Source: Anaerolineae bacterium (GTDB lineage: Bacteria; Chloroflexota; Anaerolineae; Aggregatilineales; Phototrophicaceae). From it: 40,177 nt of DNA. The stretch spans positions 1 through 40,177 of the forward strand of contig JAHDWN010000052.1 of the NCBI GenBank assembly GCA_023382675.1. The letters run 5' to 3'. The position numbers were made by a program, and so were the translations under genes. Positions 18,346-25,616 of the stretch are shown in pieces (positions within the stretch are counted from its first letter, which is position 1; every line of letters starts with the position of its first letter). A model generated the notes under the pieces. It searched no databases. It was given only the letters and a program-made list of their open reading frames with translations, and was not told the origin of the DNA.

Positions 18346-18374
18346 GAAAACGCAAGACCGGGTCTAACCCGGTC
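18346..18374 (-). terminator. Rho-independent terminator after the primary sigma factor gene
   Basis: On the minus strand GACCGGGT, loop TAG, ACCCGGTC (18356-18374, perfect 8-bp stem) is followed by TTGCGTTTTC. It lies 38 bases after the sigma-factor stop codon. Confidence 0.75.
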
Positions 18375-18411
18375 CTGTGCGATATTCATGTAGATTTGTA
18401 ACTGCGCAGAT

Positions 18412-19581
18412 CTAGCTGAGGTAGTCGCGCAGATTATGAGCCAGCCGTGGGTGACGCAGACGGCGCAGCGCTTCTTTTTCAAGCTGGCGAATGCGTTCAC
18501 GACTCAGCCCAAACTTGTTGGCGATTTCCTCCAGGGTATGAGGCTCACCGCCACCCAGGCCAAAACGCAAGCGGAGGATGTGGCTCTGGCGTGGTGTCAA
18601 TTCGTCAAGAACGTGCTCGATGGTCTCTTGCAGTAGATGCTGGGTCGCCGACTCTACCGGACTGGGAGAGTCCTGATCTTCAATGAAGTCGCCAAATTCA
18701 CTGTCGCCATCATCCCCGACAGGGCGCTCAAGCGCAATCGCGTGCTGGCTGGCATCCATCATACTGCGGATGTTGTCGGCGCTGATGTCCATCTCATAGG
18801 CGATTTCTTCTGGCGAGGGGCGGCGTCCGAGGTGCTGTTCGAGCGACTGAGCGGTGCGGTACATCTGGCGAATGCGTTCCGTCATGTGTAGCGGAATGCG
18901 GATCGTGCGGGTTTTTTGCGCCAGCGCACGTGTTATCGCCTGCCTGATCCACCAGGTCGCGTAGGTGCTAAAGCGGTTACCGCGCTTGTAGTCGTATTTA
19001 TCAACCGCGCGCATCAGGCCGACATTGCCTTCCTGGATCAGATCCGGGAAAGGCAGTCCCTGGCCCATATAGCGCTTGGCGATGCTCACGACCAACCGTG
19101 TGTTGGCACGTCCGAGGTGCTCGCGTGCTGCCTGGCCGTCATAGACCAGCTTTTGCATGTACTGCACCCAGGCATCGCCGTAAAGCTCACAGATTTCGGG
19201 GCGTCTGACTGCTTCACGGGCGCGTTTACCAAGTTCAATGCGTTTGGCGAGGTCGATTTCTTCCTGGGCGCTGAGCAGGGGTTCTTGCGCCATTTGCCGG
19301 AAATACAAGCCGACGGGGTCATCTGCGGAGACTGCATTAATATCCCCTATCCCAGGGTCATGCAGGATTTCTTCGGGTTCGAATTCCAACTCCATCTCTT
19401 CGGGGAGGAGCATTCGTTCAACGGTTTCAGGTTCGTGTCTTAATTCTATCCCTAACTCATCTAACTCGTACAACAGTGTGTCTAGCCCAACTTCATCCTC
19501 GTCTTCGTCCAGTACCTCCAGAACATCCTCTATGGTGATATACCCCTGCTGGTTCGAGCGATTGATGAGTTCCTGTATCAC
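18412..19581 (-). CDS. rpoD: RNA polymerase primary sigma factor (sigma-70)
   Basis: A 389-residue group 1 sigma factor that directs RNA polymerase to housekeeping promoters. Residues 1-55 look like region 1.1 (L-I-N-R-S-N-Q-Q-G-Y-I-T-I-E-D), region 1.2 starts at D-P-V-G-L-Y-F-R-Q-M, region 2 holds F-P-D-L-I-Q-E-G-N-V-G-L-M-R-A-V and the -10-reading Y-A-T-W-W-I-R-Q-A-I-T-R-A, and region 4.2 holds L-S-R-E-R-I-R-Q-L-E-K-E-A-L. Region 1.1 argues for the main sigma factor (also called sigA) over a stress paralogue. The start is GTG 19581 with AAGGAGG 10 bases upstream. It is monocistronic, with a promoter at 19664-19693 and a terminator after it. Confidence 0.93.
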   Translation of the reverse strand: MIQELINRSNQQGYITIEDVLEVLDEDEDEVGLDTLLYELDELGIELRHEPETVERMLLPEEMELEFEPEEILHDPGIGDINAVSADDPVGLYFRQMAQEPLLSAQEEIDLAKRIELGKRAREAVRRPEICELYGDAWVQYMQKLVYDGQAAREHLGRANTRLVVSIAKRYMGQGLPFPDLIQEGNVGLMRAVDKYDYKRGNRFSTYATWWIRQAITRALAQKTRTIRIPLHMTERIRQMYRTAQSLEQHLGRRPSPEEIAYEMDISADNIRSMMDASQHAIALERPVGDDGDSEFGDFIEDQDSPSPVESATQHLLQETIEHVLDELTPRQSHILRLRFGLGGGEPHTLEEIANKFGLSRERIRQLEKEALRRLRHPRLAHNLRDYLS

Positions 19582-19663
19582 AGTGGTCCCGCCTCCTTAA
19601 CGAGAGAACCAAAGCCACGTTTGTTTAGGTTACAAACCCGACTAAACTATTTTTAGCCAACTC

Positions 19664-19693
19664 ATTGTAGCACCATAATCATTACTTTGTGAA
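19664..19693 (-). promoter_or_regulatory. Promoter of the primary sigma factor gene
   Basis: On the minus strand TTCACA (19688-19693), an 18-nt spacer and TACAAT (19664-19669). The leader to the GTG start would be about 75 nt. Confidence 0.5.
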
Positions 19694-19848
19694 TTACATC
19701 TTAAAGTCTGGAAGGTAATTTGTGACAACAAGCGCAAAATAGGCCAATTTCATGCCGCTAACACTCAGCTTCGATGTCTGGTTAAGGGCTGCATACGTCG
19801 CGCGACACGCCAGGATTGAGCGGAGACAAAACGAGATCTAGGCAGCAC

Positions 19849-19894
19849 ATCCGCATAGGAACTGCGACTGAGAATGGCCGCAATTCCTACGGAT
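19849..19894. repeat. Imperfect inverted repeat
   Basis: ATCCG-CA-TAGGAA-C-TGCG (19849-19866) pairs with CGCA-A-TTCCTA-C... read as CGCA-A-TTCCTA-CGGAT (19879-19894) around a 12-nt loop: about 15 paired bases with a 2-base bulge and one mismatch. It is 50 bases after the lipA stop and has no T run, so it may aid transcript ending or be a remnant of a small repeat element. Confidence 0.45.
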
Positions 19895-19945
19895 TCGTTG
19901 GCTGCTCGACCGTATCCGTGGCCGAGATGATCTAAAGCGACGATT

Positions 19946-20911
19946 TCAGGTCGTCGGCGTTTCGCGCGGGCGAATGTAGTTCAGCTGGGAGAGCACCCGC
20001 ACCTGCTCGTCGGCGCGGTAACTGCTGCGCACGAGCGGCCCGCTCTCGACCCACTTGAAGCCGAGTTCCTTGCCAATCGTGACAAAGCGGTCGAACTCCT
20101 CCGGCAGGTAGAAACGTTCTACCGGCAGGTGTTTTTTACTCGGTTGGAGGTACTGCCCGATAGTGAGAATATCCACGCCACGAGCAGCCAGATCGCGCAT
20201 CACGTCAACGACTTCTTCGAATGTTTCGCCGAGGCCGACCATGATGCCGCTTTTCGTCAAAACAAGCGGGTCCAGTTCCTTGGCATTCGCCAGTGTCGTC
20301 ATGGCCCACGCATAATTGTCTTGCGGTTGAACTTTCTTGAACAGGCGCGGCACGGTTTCGACATTGTGATTGAGGATCTCTGGTTGGGCGTCCATCACGA
20401 TCTTGAGCGCATTACGATTGCCTTTGAAGTCCGGGATCAGGACTTCGATGCTGCATCCCGGTTGCAACTGGCGGATGCGCCTGATGACCATAGCGAAGAT
20501 CGGCGCCCCACCGTCGGCGCGCTCATCGCGGTTGACACTGGTGATGACAACGTGGCGCAGATTGAGGGCACGCACAGATTCGGCGACACGATTCGGCTCA
20601 TTCCAGTCAAGCGGATTGGGCCGACCCGTCTTGATGTCGCAGAAACCGCAGGAGCGCGTGCAGGTATCGCCCATCATCAAGAAGGTTGCAGTGCCGCGCC
20701 CCCAGCATTCGCCAAGGTTGGGGCAGAGCGCTTCTTCGCAGACGGTGTTGAGATGCTGGCGGCGCATGAGCGCCTGGACACGCTCGTAGTCTTCTCCGCC
20801 GGGCGCGCGCACTTTGATCCAGGGCGGACGACGGCGTGGATGCTGAGGATCAGGCTGCCATCCGCTGGCATTATCGACGGGGATTGCATCGGGGGTGATC
20901 AAATCGGTCAC
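19946..20911 (-). CDS. lipA: Lipoyl synthase
   Basis: A 321-residue radical SAM enzyme that inserts two sulfurs into protein-bound octanoyl chains to make lipoyl groups for 2-oxoacid dehydrogenases and the glycine cleavage system. The auxiliary cluster cysteines are Cys58, Cys63 and Cys69 (CX4CX5C), the radical SAM cluster is Cys84, Cys88 and Cys91 (CX3CX2C), and the C-terminal R-S-S-Y at 295-298 supplies the serine ligand of the auxiliary cluster. The start is GTG 20911 with GGAG 7 bases upstream. No lipB is adjacent. It lies 64 bases after the membrane-protein gene on the same strand; a TAGAAT -10-like box at 20941-20946 may give it its own promoter. Confidence 0.96.
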   Translation of the reverse strand: MTDLITPDAIPVDNASGWQPDPQHPRRRPPWIKVRAPGGEDYERVQALMRRQHLNTVCEEALCPNLGECWGRGTATFLMMGDTCTRSCGFCDIKTGRPNPLDWNEPNRVAESVRALNLRHVVITSVNRDERADGGAPIFAMVIRRIRQLQPGCSIEVLIPDFKGNRNALKIVMDAQPEILNHNVETVPRLFKKVQPQDNYAWAMTTLANAKELDPLVLTKSGIMVGLGETFEEVVDVMRDLAARGVDILTIGQYLQPSKKHLPVERFYLPEEFDRFVTIGKELGFKWVESGPLVRSSYRADEQVRVLSQLNYIRPRETPTT

Positions 20912-20975
20912 GGTAAATCTCCATTATTCCCGCTCCGCTTATTCTAACACGCCAGCGAAGCAGATACAGAACCAA

Positions 20976-21884
20976 TCAATCCAGGGATAGCGTCGGCGAC
21001 AAACAGTCAACCTCGTCCAGCCGTCGACACGCGAGATGCCATAAAACTCTGCACGACGCTTCGCGCGCCAGCGTCACCAACGCGACGAGCACAATCGTCA
21101 TCACCGTTTGCGTTTCGGTCTGCAAGGTGTTTATCAGTGTGCGCATGGGCTGTAGTTGAAAGATGAGCGTGATCGCCGTTATAGGCAGAGCGTAGACGCC
21201 GAACTGCACGATTTGAAAGATGAAAAATCCGGCCAATTGTGATTCGGTACGCCGCCCGGCCAACAGCGCGCCCAATATGCCTGAGAGCGCTGCACAACTC
21301 ATCCCGTGGATATAATCGAGATACAGCAGGCCGAGCATCGCTGCTATCTGAACGATAATCAGGATAGACCCTGATTCAAACCGGTATCGATTCGACTCCA
21401 AAATGGCGAGCATCAGGAATAGCCCCAGCGCCGCGGCAATCACTGCAATCGCCCATTTGAGGCTGCGCAGTCCCCGGCGCAGCAGTCTCCATCGATGAAA
21501 TGTCGCTTTGCACAATGACCACATGACGCCTGTCGGCCCGGAGGGAGTGACTGCCAATAGATCCCACTGACGCTTACGCCGATGGATAGCGATTCCATCT
21601 GCCACGCGCATTGCCCACATGCTGCCGTCCACAGTGGTGCTGAGGATGAGAATGAAACCAAAGATGATGGGGATGCCACCGAGAGCGACGACAAATGCCC
21701 ACGTGGTAAACGATGACGTCGAAATCAAACAGAGTGTCGAGCAGATCAGCGTGCCCATGGCAAAGGTGATCAAACGGATCACGGGGAGTGAGAGTTGGTC
21801 AGTTTCTGATTTGATCGCGAATTGGAAAATCGGATTCTGGGTAGAGGCTACGGACAATGCGAGCCAGATCTTGCGTGCGATCAT
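20976..21884 (-). CDS. Multi-spanning membrane protein, HPIF paralogue A1
   Basis: A 302-residue protein with about six hydrophobic segments. Near the N-terminus is Q-N-P-I-F, matching the [HN]P[IV]F motif of the three paralogues in this window. After the second hydrophobic block comes a basic loop, R-R-K-R-Q-W-D-L-L-A-V-T-P-S-G-P, which resembles the R-E-x-G-T-x-x-L-L-x-x-T-P loop of ABC-2 type permeases. The C-terminus R-E-A-S-C-R-V-L and D-E-V-D is shared with A2. ATG 21884 overlaps the A2 stop (ATGA); the open frame to 22346 is only a shadow of A2. Likely a membrane complex with A2; no ATPase is encoded nearby. Function unknown. Confidence 0.75.
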   Translation of the reverse strand: MIARKIWLALSVASTQNPIFQFAIKSETDQLSLPVIRLITFAMGTLICSTLCLISTSSFTTWAFVVALGGIPIIFGFILILSTTVDGSMWAMRVADGIAIHRRKRQWDLLAVTPSGPTGVMWSLCKATFHRWRLLRRGLRSLKWAIAVIAAALGLFLMLAILESNRYRFESGSILIIVQIAAMLGLLYLDYIHGMSCAALSGILGALLAGRRTESQLAGFFIFQIVQFGVYALPITAITLIFQLQPMRTLINTLQTETQTVMTIVLVALVTLAREASCRVLWHLACRRLDEVDCLSPTLSLD

Positions 21885-22795
21885 ACTGGGGCTACCCCTA
21901 ACAAGCTTTCGTCGATTTCTCCCACGCGCCTTCGCGTCATGATCATAAGCAGACGGGTTACTCCTTCCCGGATACCGATCAAACAGGCGAGGAACAGCCC
22001 ATAGACTGACAGTAAGGAAAAGCCTTCGAGGGCGAATTGGTGGGAAAGTTGCGGCAGCGCGATGAAGAGCATGACGTATGCCAGAAACAGATAACCGATC
22101 TGAATGCCTGTGAACATTGCCATGGCGACCAACGACGCTTCGACCTGGCGGCTGGCGACCGTTGGCGCCAGCATCCCGACCAGCACAGCCGAAACCAACG
22201 ATGCCATCAGCTCGAAATGTAGCGCCAGGCCGGTCAAGATCACGCCGATGCCTGCCGATAGGAAATTCAGGGCATAGGGCGAAGGGGTCTGATCGAGGAT
22301 CAGGCTGAGGAAGATCGTACCGGCGGTGGCAATCACTAATGCCCACAGCAAGACACGAAAGCGCCGTGTGCGTGACCGAAACGCCTGATCTGCATGGATA
22401 TAGGCACAGGCGATCATCCAGGCGACGCTTCCCGGCCCGGGAGGCGTCAGTGCCAGCAAATCCTGTGTGCCGCGCTCACGTCCACGCGCAATCATCCCTG
22501 CGATCCCCATCGCCCATTGCAGACCCCAAAAGGCGCCGCTGAACAGCAGACTCAAGATGACGTAGAGAAAAACCAGGAACACCATCAAATAGATCAGAAA
22601 TACGAACAGGAGCGTGAGCAGTGCCAGGAAGAGGTAGCGAACGATCTGCCGCACCCATTTAGGAATGCCTAACGCATCCCAGCGCAAGATCGCGTTCTCT
22701 GGCCGGTGACGCAGGCGCAGCGTTTGCTTGAAGATTGGATGCGCATGGATAACTGAGGTGAAACGGAGTCCACGCCAGAGCTTGAAGGTGATCAT
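21881..22795 (-). CDS. Multi-spanning membrane protein, HPIF paralogue A2
   Basis: A 304-residue protein with six or more hydrophobic segments and a basic N-terminus. It has A-H-P-I-F-K-Q-T at residues 18-25 and the loop R-E-R-G-T-Q-D-L-L-A-L-T-P-P-G-P-G, the closest of the four paralogues to the ABC-2 permease loop. It shares W-A-M-x-x-A before that loop and the C-terminal R-E-G-V-T-R-L-L plus G-E-I-D with A1. Its ATG overlaps the beta-propeller gene stop and its stop overlaps the A1 start, so all three are translationally coupled. Inferred to be an ABC-2-like transmembrane subunit; an ATPase would have to come from elsewhere. Confidence 0.77.
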   Translation of the reverse strand: MITFKLWRGLRFTSVIHAHPIFKQTLRLRHRPENAILRWDALGIPKWVRQIVRYLFLALLTLLFVFLIYLMVFLVFLYVILSLLFSGAFWGLQWAMGIAGMIARGRERGTQDLLALTPPGPGSVAWMIACAYIHADQAFRSRTRRFRVLLWALVIATAGTIFLSLILDQTPSPYALNFLSAGIGVILTGLALHFELMASLVSAVLVGMLAPTVASRQVEASLVAMAMFTGIQIGYLFLAYVMLFIALPQLSHQFALEGFSLLSVYGLFLACLIGIREGVTRLLMIMTRRRVGEIDESLLGVAPV

Positions 22796-23934
22796 CCCGG
22801 TGGCAGCCCCCAGGCGGCTACATCAGGCGCGCCGAGTGCGGGATATATGCCTTCACTAAGGATGGTGAAGATGCCCGTTTCGATACTGAGTGCCAGAAGG
22901 AGATTGGGTTTTTCGTCACCCGGTATGTCTGCGCCGAAAGCGATATGCGTGCTATCAGGCGACCATACCAGCCGGGGCGGGTTGGGGGTGTTGGTTTCGG
23001 TAGTGAAGTGACAGTATTTCTGCGTGGCTCCGGACTCGACATCGACGATGTGGATCGTGGCACCAAGCGCTGTCTCAACCGGGTCGAAGCCGCCGAGATC
23101 GACCAGCCAGAAGGCGATCTCTCGGCCATCTGGCGACCAGCGCAGTTCGCCCGCCGCCAACCCATTGATGCGTGCAGTGCCATACGATTCGAGCAGTCGG
23201 GTGAGTTGTACAACGGAGCCATCGGCGGGCGTTGCGACAAGGAGTTCGCTGCCGTCTGGCAGGTCGTCGTCGTTGGTGAAGATCGGCGCGACATAGGCGA
23301 AGCGCGTGCCATCCGGCGACCAGCCATAATCATCAAAATAGGCCAGATCGACGCCCAGGTCGATTCGCTGCGTGCGATCACTCAGATTCACCAATGCCCG
23401 CTCGAAGCGGTCGCCACGGGCTTCCAAGACCAGACCCCAAGTGCCGCCCGGCTGTACAGATACGACCCCCGCCGCATCGATGGGATCGCGTGCTCCATCG
23501 CTCCTGAGTAGGTAGGCATTTCGTCCCGGTGTCCACACGAGCCAGGTATCTGCCGACCACCAATCCACGGTTGAGGCGTACTCGCTCACCAGAGAACGCT
23601 GCGTGCCGTCCAGTCGCATCCGGTTATAGGCGTTCGTCAGGTCGTTGAAGTAGAGCAGCCAACGCATATCCGGGGACAAACGGCAGTTATAGGTGCAAGG
23701 AAAAGTTTCTGGCAGCGGATAACGCCGGTCACGCTCGACATCGTAGACCCAGAGGTTATAGCGGTCGAAGCTCGTCAAGATGATGCCGCCGGTTTCGTAG
23801 GTCGGGCCGCGCACTTCGATGCCCGTCACCGGGCACAGGTTGCGGATGCCAATCTGGGCTTTCACCGTTGGCGCGACCAGGAGAACGAGACTACAGCCTA
23901 TGATCATGAGTAAGACTGGCAGGCGGCGATACAT
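22792..23934 (-). CDS. Secreted TolB/WD40-like beta-propeller protein
   Basis: A 380-residue protein with an N-terminal signal peptide (L-L-M-I-I-G-C-S-L-V-L-L then P-T-V-K-A-Q). The rest is a series of beta-propeller blades with PD40-like motifs: C-R-L-S-P-D-M-R-W-L-L-Y, Y-G-W-S-P-D-G-T-R-F-A-Y, L-R-W-S-P-D-G-R-E-I-A-F and L-V-W-S-P-D-S-T-H-I-A-F. The repeated W-S-P-D-G fits TolB-type propellers, which usually serve as binding platforms. AAGGA precedes the ATG. Its stop overlaps the start of membrane protein A2, so it may be the outer-face partner of the A1/A2 pair. Ligand unknown. Confidence 0.8.
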   Translation of the reverse strand: MYRRLPVLLMIIGCSLVLLVAPTVKAQIGIRNLCPVTGIEVRGPTYETGGIILTSFDRYNLWVYDVERDRRYPLPETFPCTYNCRLSPDMRWLLYFNDLTNAYNRMRLDGTQRSLVSEYASTVDWWSADTWLVWTPGRNAYLLRSDGARDPIDAAGVVSVQPGGTWGLVLEARGDRFERALVNLSDRTQRIDLGVDLAYFDDYGWSPDGTRFAYVAPIFTNDDDLPDGSELLVATPADGSVVQLTRLLESYGTARINGLAAGELRWSPDGREIAFWLVDLGGFDPVETALGATIHIVDVESGATQKYCHFTTETNTPNPPRLVWSPDSTHIAFGADIPGDEKPNLLLALSIETGIFTILSEGIYPALGAPDVAAWGLPPG

Positions 23935-24075
23935 CAGCGGTTCCTTATCGAGAAGTGATCAGTGATGCGTAACGGTTAATGAGTATAGATAATACACTTT
24001 GTGGCTTAAGGTTGAACGCCATGCCGAATCTCAATTGATGGCGACAAGGGCTCAAGCATAGCGTATCCTGGCCGC

Positions 24076-24855
24076 TCAGCCATACAGCGCTTGCCAACGC
24101 TTCTCCGCCGAATCGCCCGCTTTTTCGATGCCGTCGATGCGCCAGATGTGGACGGCGCTGCGACGGTCGTCGGCGCCGCCATCGGCGATACACAGGTGGT
24201 CGAACGCCGCCAGACAATCCATCGGACGCCGCAACCGTACGCCAGGGAAGTAAGACATTTGCTGCGTCAGCGTGGCTGTGTCGGTAGTGCCAAGGGTGTG
24301 CAGATGGGCAACGTAAAGCGGCACGGTGTCGTAATCATAGACGTAGCCATCGTGATCGCGCTTCGGCACAGGAAGTGCATAGGCGATGCGCAGACGACGA
24401 CAGACACAGTAGACTCTGGAGGTAATTGGCGCTTCGGCCAGGGAATAGCTTTCTGCCAGTCCCAGAACCATGGGTGCGGGCACGGGAAGGTTGAGCGACG
24501 CGGCCAGGAATACCTTTTCTTCGAGCGTCAATGGATGGACGAGTGAGTCGATCTGCTCGTCTGCGCGAATGCCCCGGTGGCGCGCGCCAGCGAAGTTCAG
24601 CGACATGGTATGCCATGCTGTGTATGGATGTACAATATCAGTGGGCAATTCGAGCGGATTCGTGTGACCCAGGCCTTCATCGACTGCCGCAATTAGCTTA
24701 CCCTCGAGAGTGTGTGCTGCCTGTGCTACCAGGCCGTCTTCGCCGTAGATTTCTTCGCTGTAGAGGGTGAGATCGCCCCCCAGGCCGAGTAAACAACAAT
24801 CACTTGAATGCTGCAAGGAAATGCTGGTGAGGTAGGTGAACGTGGCCTCTGACAT
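24076..24855 (-). CDS. Conserved-looking protein of unknown function
   Basis: I do not recognise this 259-residue protein. It has no signal peptide or membrane segment and looks soluble. It is rich in aromatic and histidine residues, for example D-I-V-H-P-Y-T-A-W-H-T near the middle and a late F-D-H-L-C-I-A-D-G-G then V-H-I-W-R-I-D, which faintly recalls the last strand of a propeller. Three in-frame starts exist: GTG 24876, ATG 24870 and ATG 24855; the last has a weak GAGA-AGGT site and is listed. It lies on the same strand as the beta-propeller gene, 141 bases upstream of it, and is divergent from the response regulator. Confidence 0.6.
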   Translation of the reverse strand: MSEATFTYLTSISLQHSSDCCLLGLGGDLTLYSEEIYGEDGLVAQAAHTLEGKLIAAVDEGLGHTNPLELPTDIVHPYTAWHTMSLNFAGARHRGIRADEQIDSLVHPLTLEEKVFLAASLNLPVPAPMVLGLAESYSLAEAPITSRVYCVCRRLRIAYALPVPKRDHDGYVYDYDTVPLYVAHLHTLGTTDTATLTQQMSYFPGVRLRRPMDCLAAFDHLCIADGGADDRRSAVHIWRIDGIEKAGDSAEKRWQALYG

Positions 24856-24909
24856 ACCTGCGTCTCTCATCCGCACACTCTAACGTTAAGTCTCAGGTCG
24901 AAAACAGTT

Positions 24910-24918
24910 TGCTATAAT
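24910..24918 (+). promoter_or_regulatory. Extended -10 promoter of the response-regulator operon
   Basis: TGC directly before a consensus TATAAT (24913-24918) forms an extended -10; the -35 is weak. The start would be near 24925, giving a leader of about 44 nt before ATG 24969. It lies in the 113-base gap between the divergent genes. Confidence 0.6.
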
Positions 24919-24968
24919 GAAGGCGAAGCTCAATTTTTCTCATTGTAGTCTTTTATAAGGCGGCGGGG

Positions 24969-25616
24969 ATGAGCAAACGATCCCAATCGGTGTCAACCAG
25001 TCAAGAGTATGCATCCGACTCGGAAGACATCCAGATGATGCGTGAGCCGCACATTAAGCGCCACACTGCAAGTCTGCCGAGCGCCGCCCTGGACGTCGGA
25101 GCTGGCGCGCCCCACTCGGAAACGGGCGTGGCCGCCGCCGTTGTGGTGTCGGCAGATGGCAAGGACAATGACGACCGGCAAGACGCTCCGCTAGCAGTCG
25201 GTGAAGCTCATCCTGCGACCGCAGTTTCTGCCAGGCCGGTTGTGTTGCTGGTCGAAGACACACATGAGATCGCGGAAGTCATCGTAGCCGTGCTTTCGCG
25301 GGTCAAGATCGAGACGGTTCATGAAAGTCATGGCGCCAGGGCGCTGGATCGCTTCAATACCATGAAACCCGACGTGATCTTGCTCGACATCGGTCTGCCC
25401 GACATTTCCGGCTGGCAGTTCCTTGAGAACTTGAAAGCCCACACTCAAGCGACGGGCAGAGGCATACCGCCGGTGATCGTGATCTCAGCCTTTGGTGATC
25501 CGGCGAACCGTCTGGTAGGGAAATTTCAGGGCGTACATGATTATTTGATCAAGCCCTTTACTGCCGCAGAAGTCGAGCAGGTCGTGACGAAAGCGTTAGC
25601 AACACGCGGCGAATGA
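24969..25616 (+). CDS. Receiver-only response regulator with long N-terminal extension
   Basis: A 215-residue protein. Residues 90-213 form a CheY-like receiver: acidic pocket Glu96-Asp97 (L-V-E-D), phospho-acceptor Asp140 (I-L-L-D-I-G-L-P-D), Ser173 and Lys195 (Y-L-I-K-P-F). There is no DNA-binding or enzymatic output domain. Residues 1-88 are low in hydrophobic residues and probably disordered, which is unusual for a single-domain regulator. AAGG-rich sequence precedes ATG 24969. No histidine kinase is encoded nearby. The gene overlaps the TPR lipoprotein gene by 4 bases (ATGA), so the regulator may act on proteins of this operon rather than on DNA. Confidence 0.88.
   Translation: MSKRSQSVSTSQEYASDSEDIQMMREPHIKRHTASLPSAALDVGAGAPHSETGVAAAVVVSADGKDNDDRQDAPLAVGEAHPATAVSARPVVLLVEDTHEIAEVIVAVLSRVKIETVHESHGARALDRFNTMKPDVILLDIGLPDISGWQFLENLKAHTQATGRGIPPVIVISAFGDPANRLVGKFQGVHDYLIKPFTAAEVEQVVTKALATRGE

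Larger units (their letters stand above)
19582..19945. other. Intergenic region between sigma factor and lipoyl synthase genes
   Basis: This 364-base stretch holds the sigma-factor leader and promoter in its left part (to about 19693). The right part, about 19740-19945, has no credible gene: no ORF with a ribosome site and no tRNA-like fold. It contains one imperfect inverted repeat (19849-19894). The downstream edge lies past the lipA stop codon, so part of it may be lipA 3' sequence. Confidence 0.6.

Noticed and set aside
20129-20947. Plus-strand ORF of 272 codons
   Set aside because: Antisense to lipA, which has all seven cluster ligands; the opposite frame is open only because of codon composition.
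21885-22346. Upstream extension of membrane protein A1
   Set aside because: The extra 154 residues are polar and Arg/Pro-rich and are a shadow of gene A2; ATG 21884 overlaps the A2 stop in the usual coupled way.
24942-24947. Minus-strand TACAAT as promoter of the unknown protein/beta-propeller set
   Set aside because: It copies the rpoD -10 context (CTACAATGAG), but no -35 or TG extension is found at a suitable distance, so it is not called.
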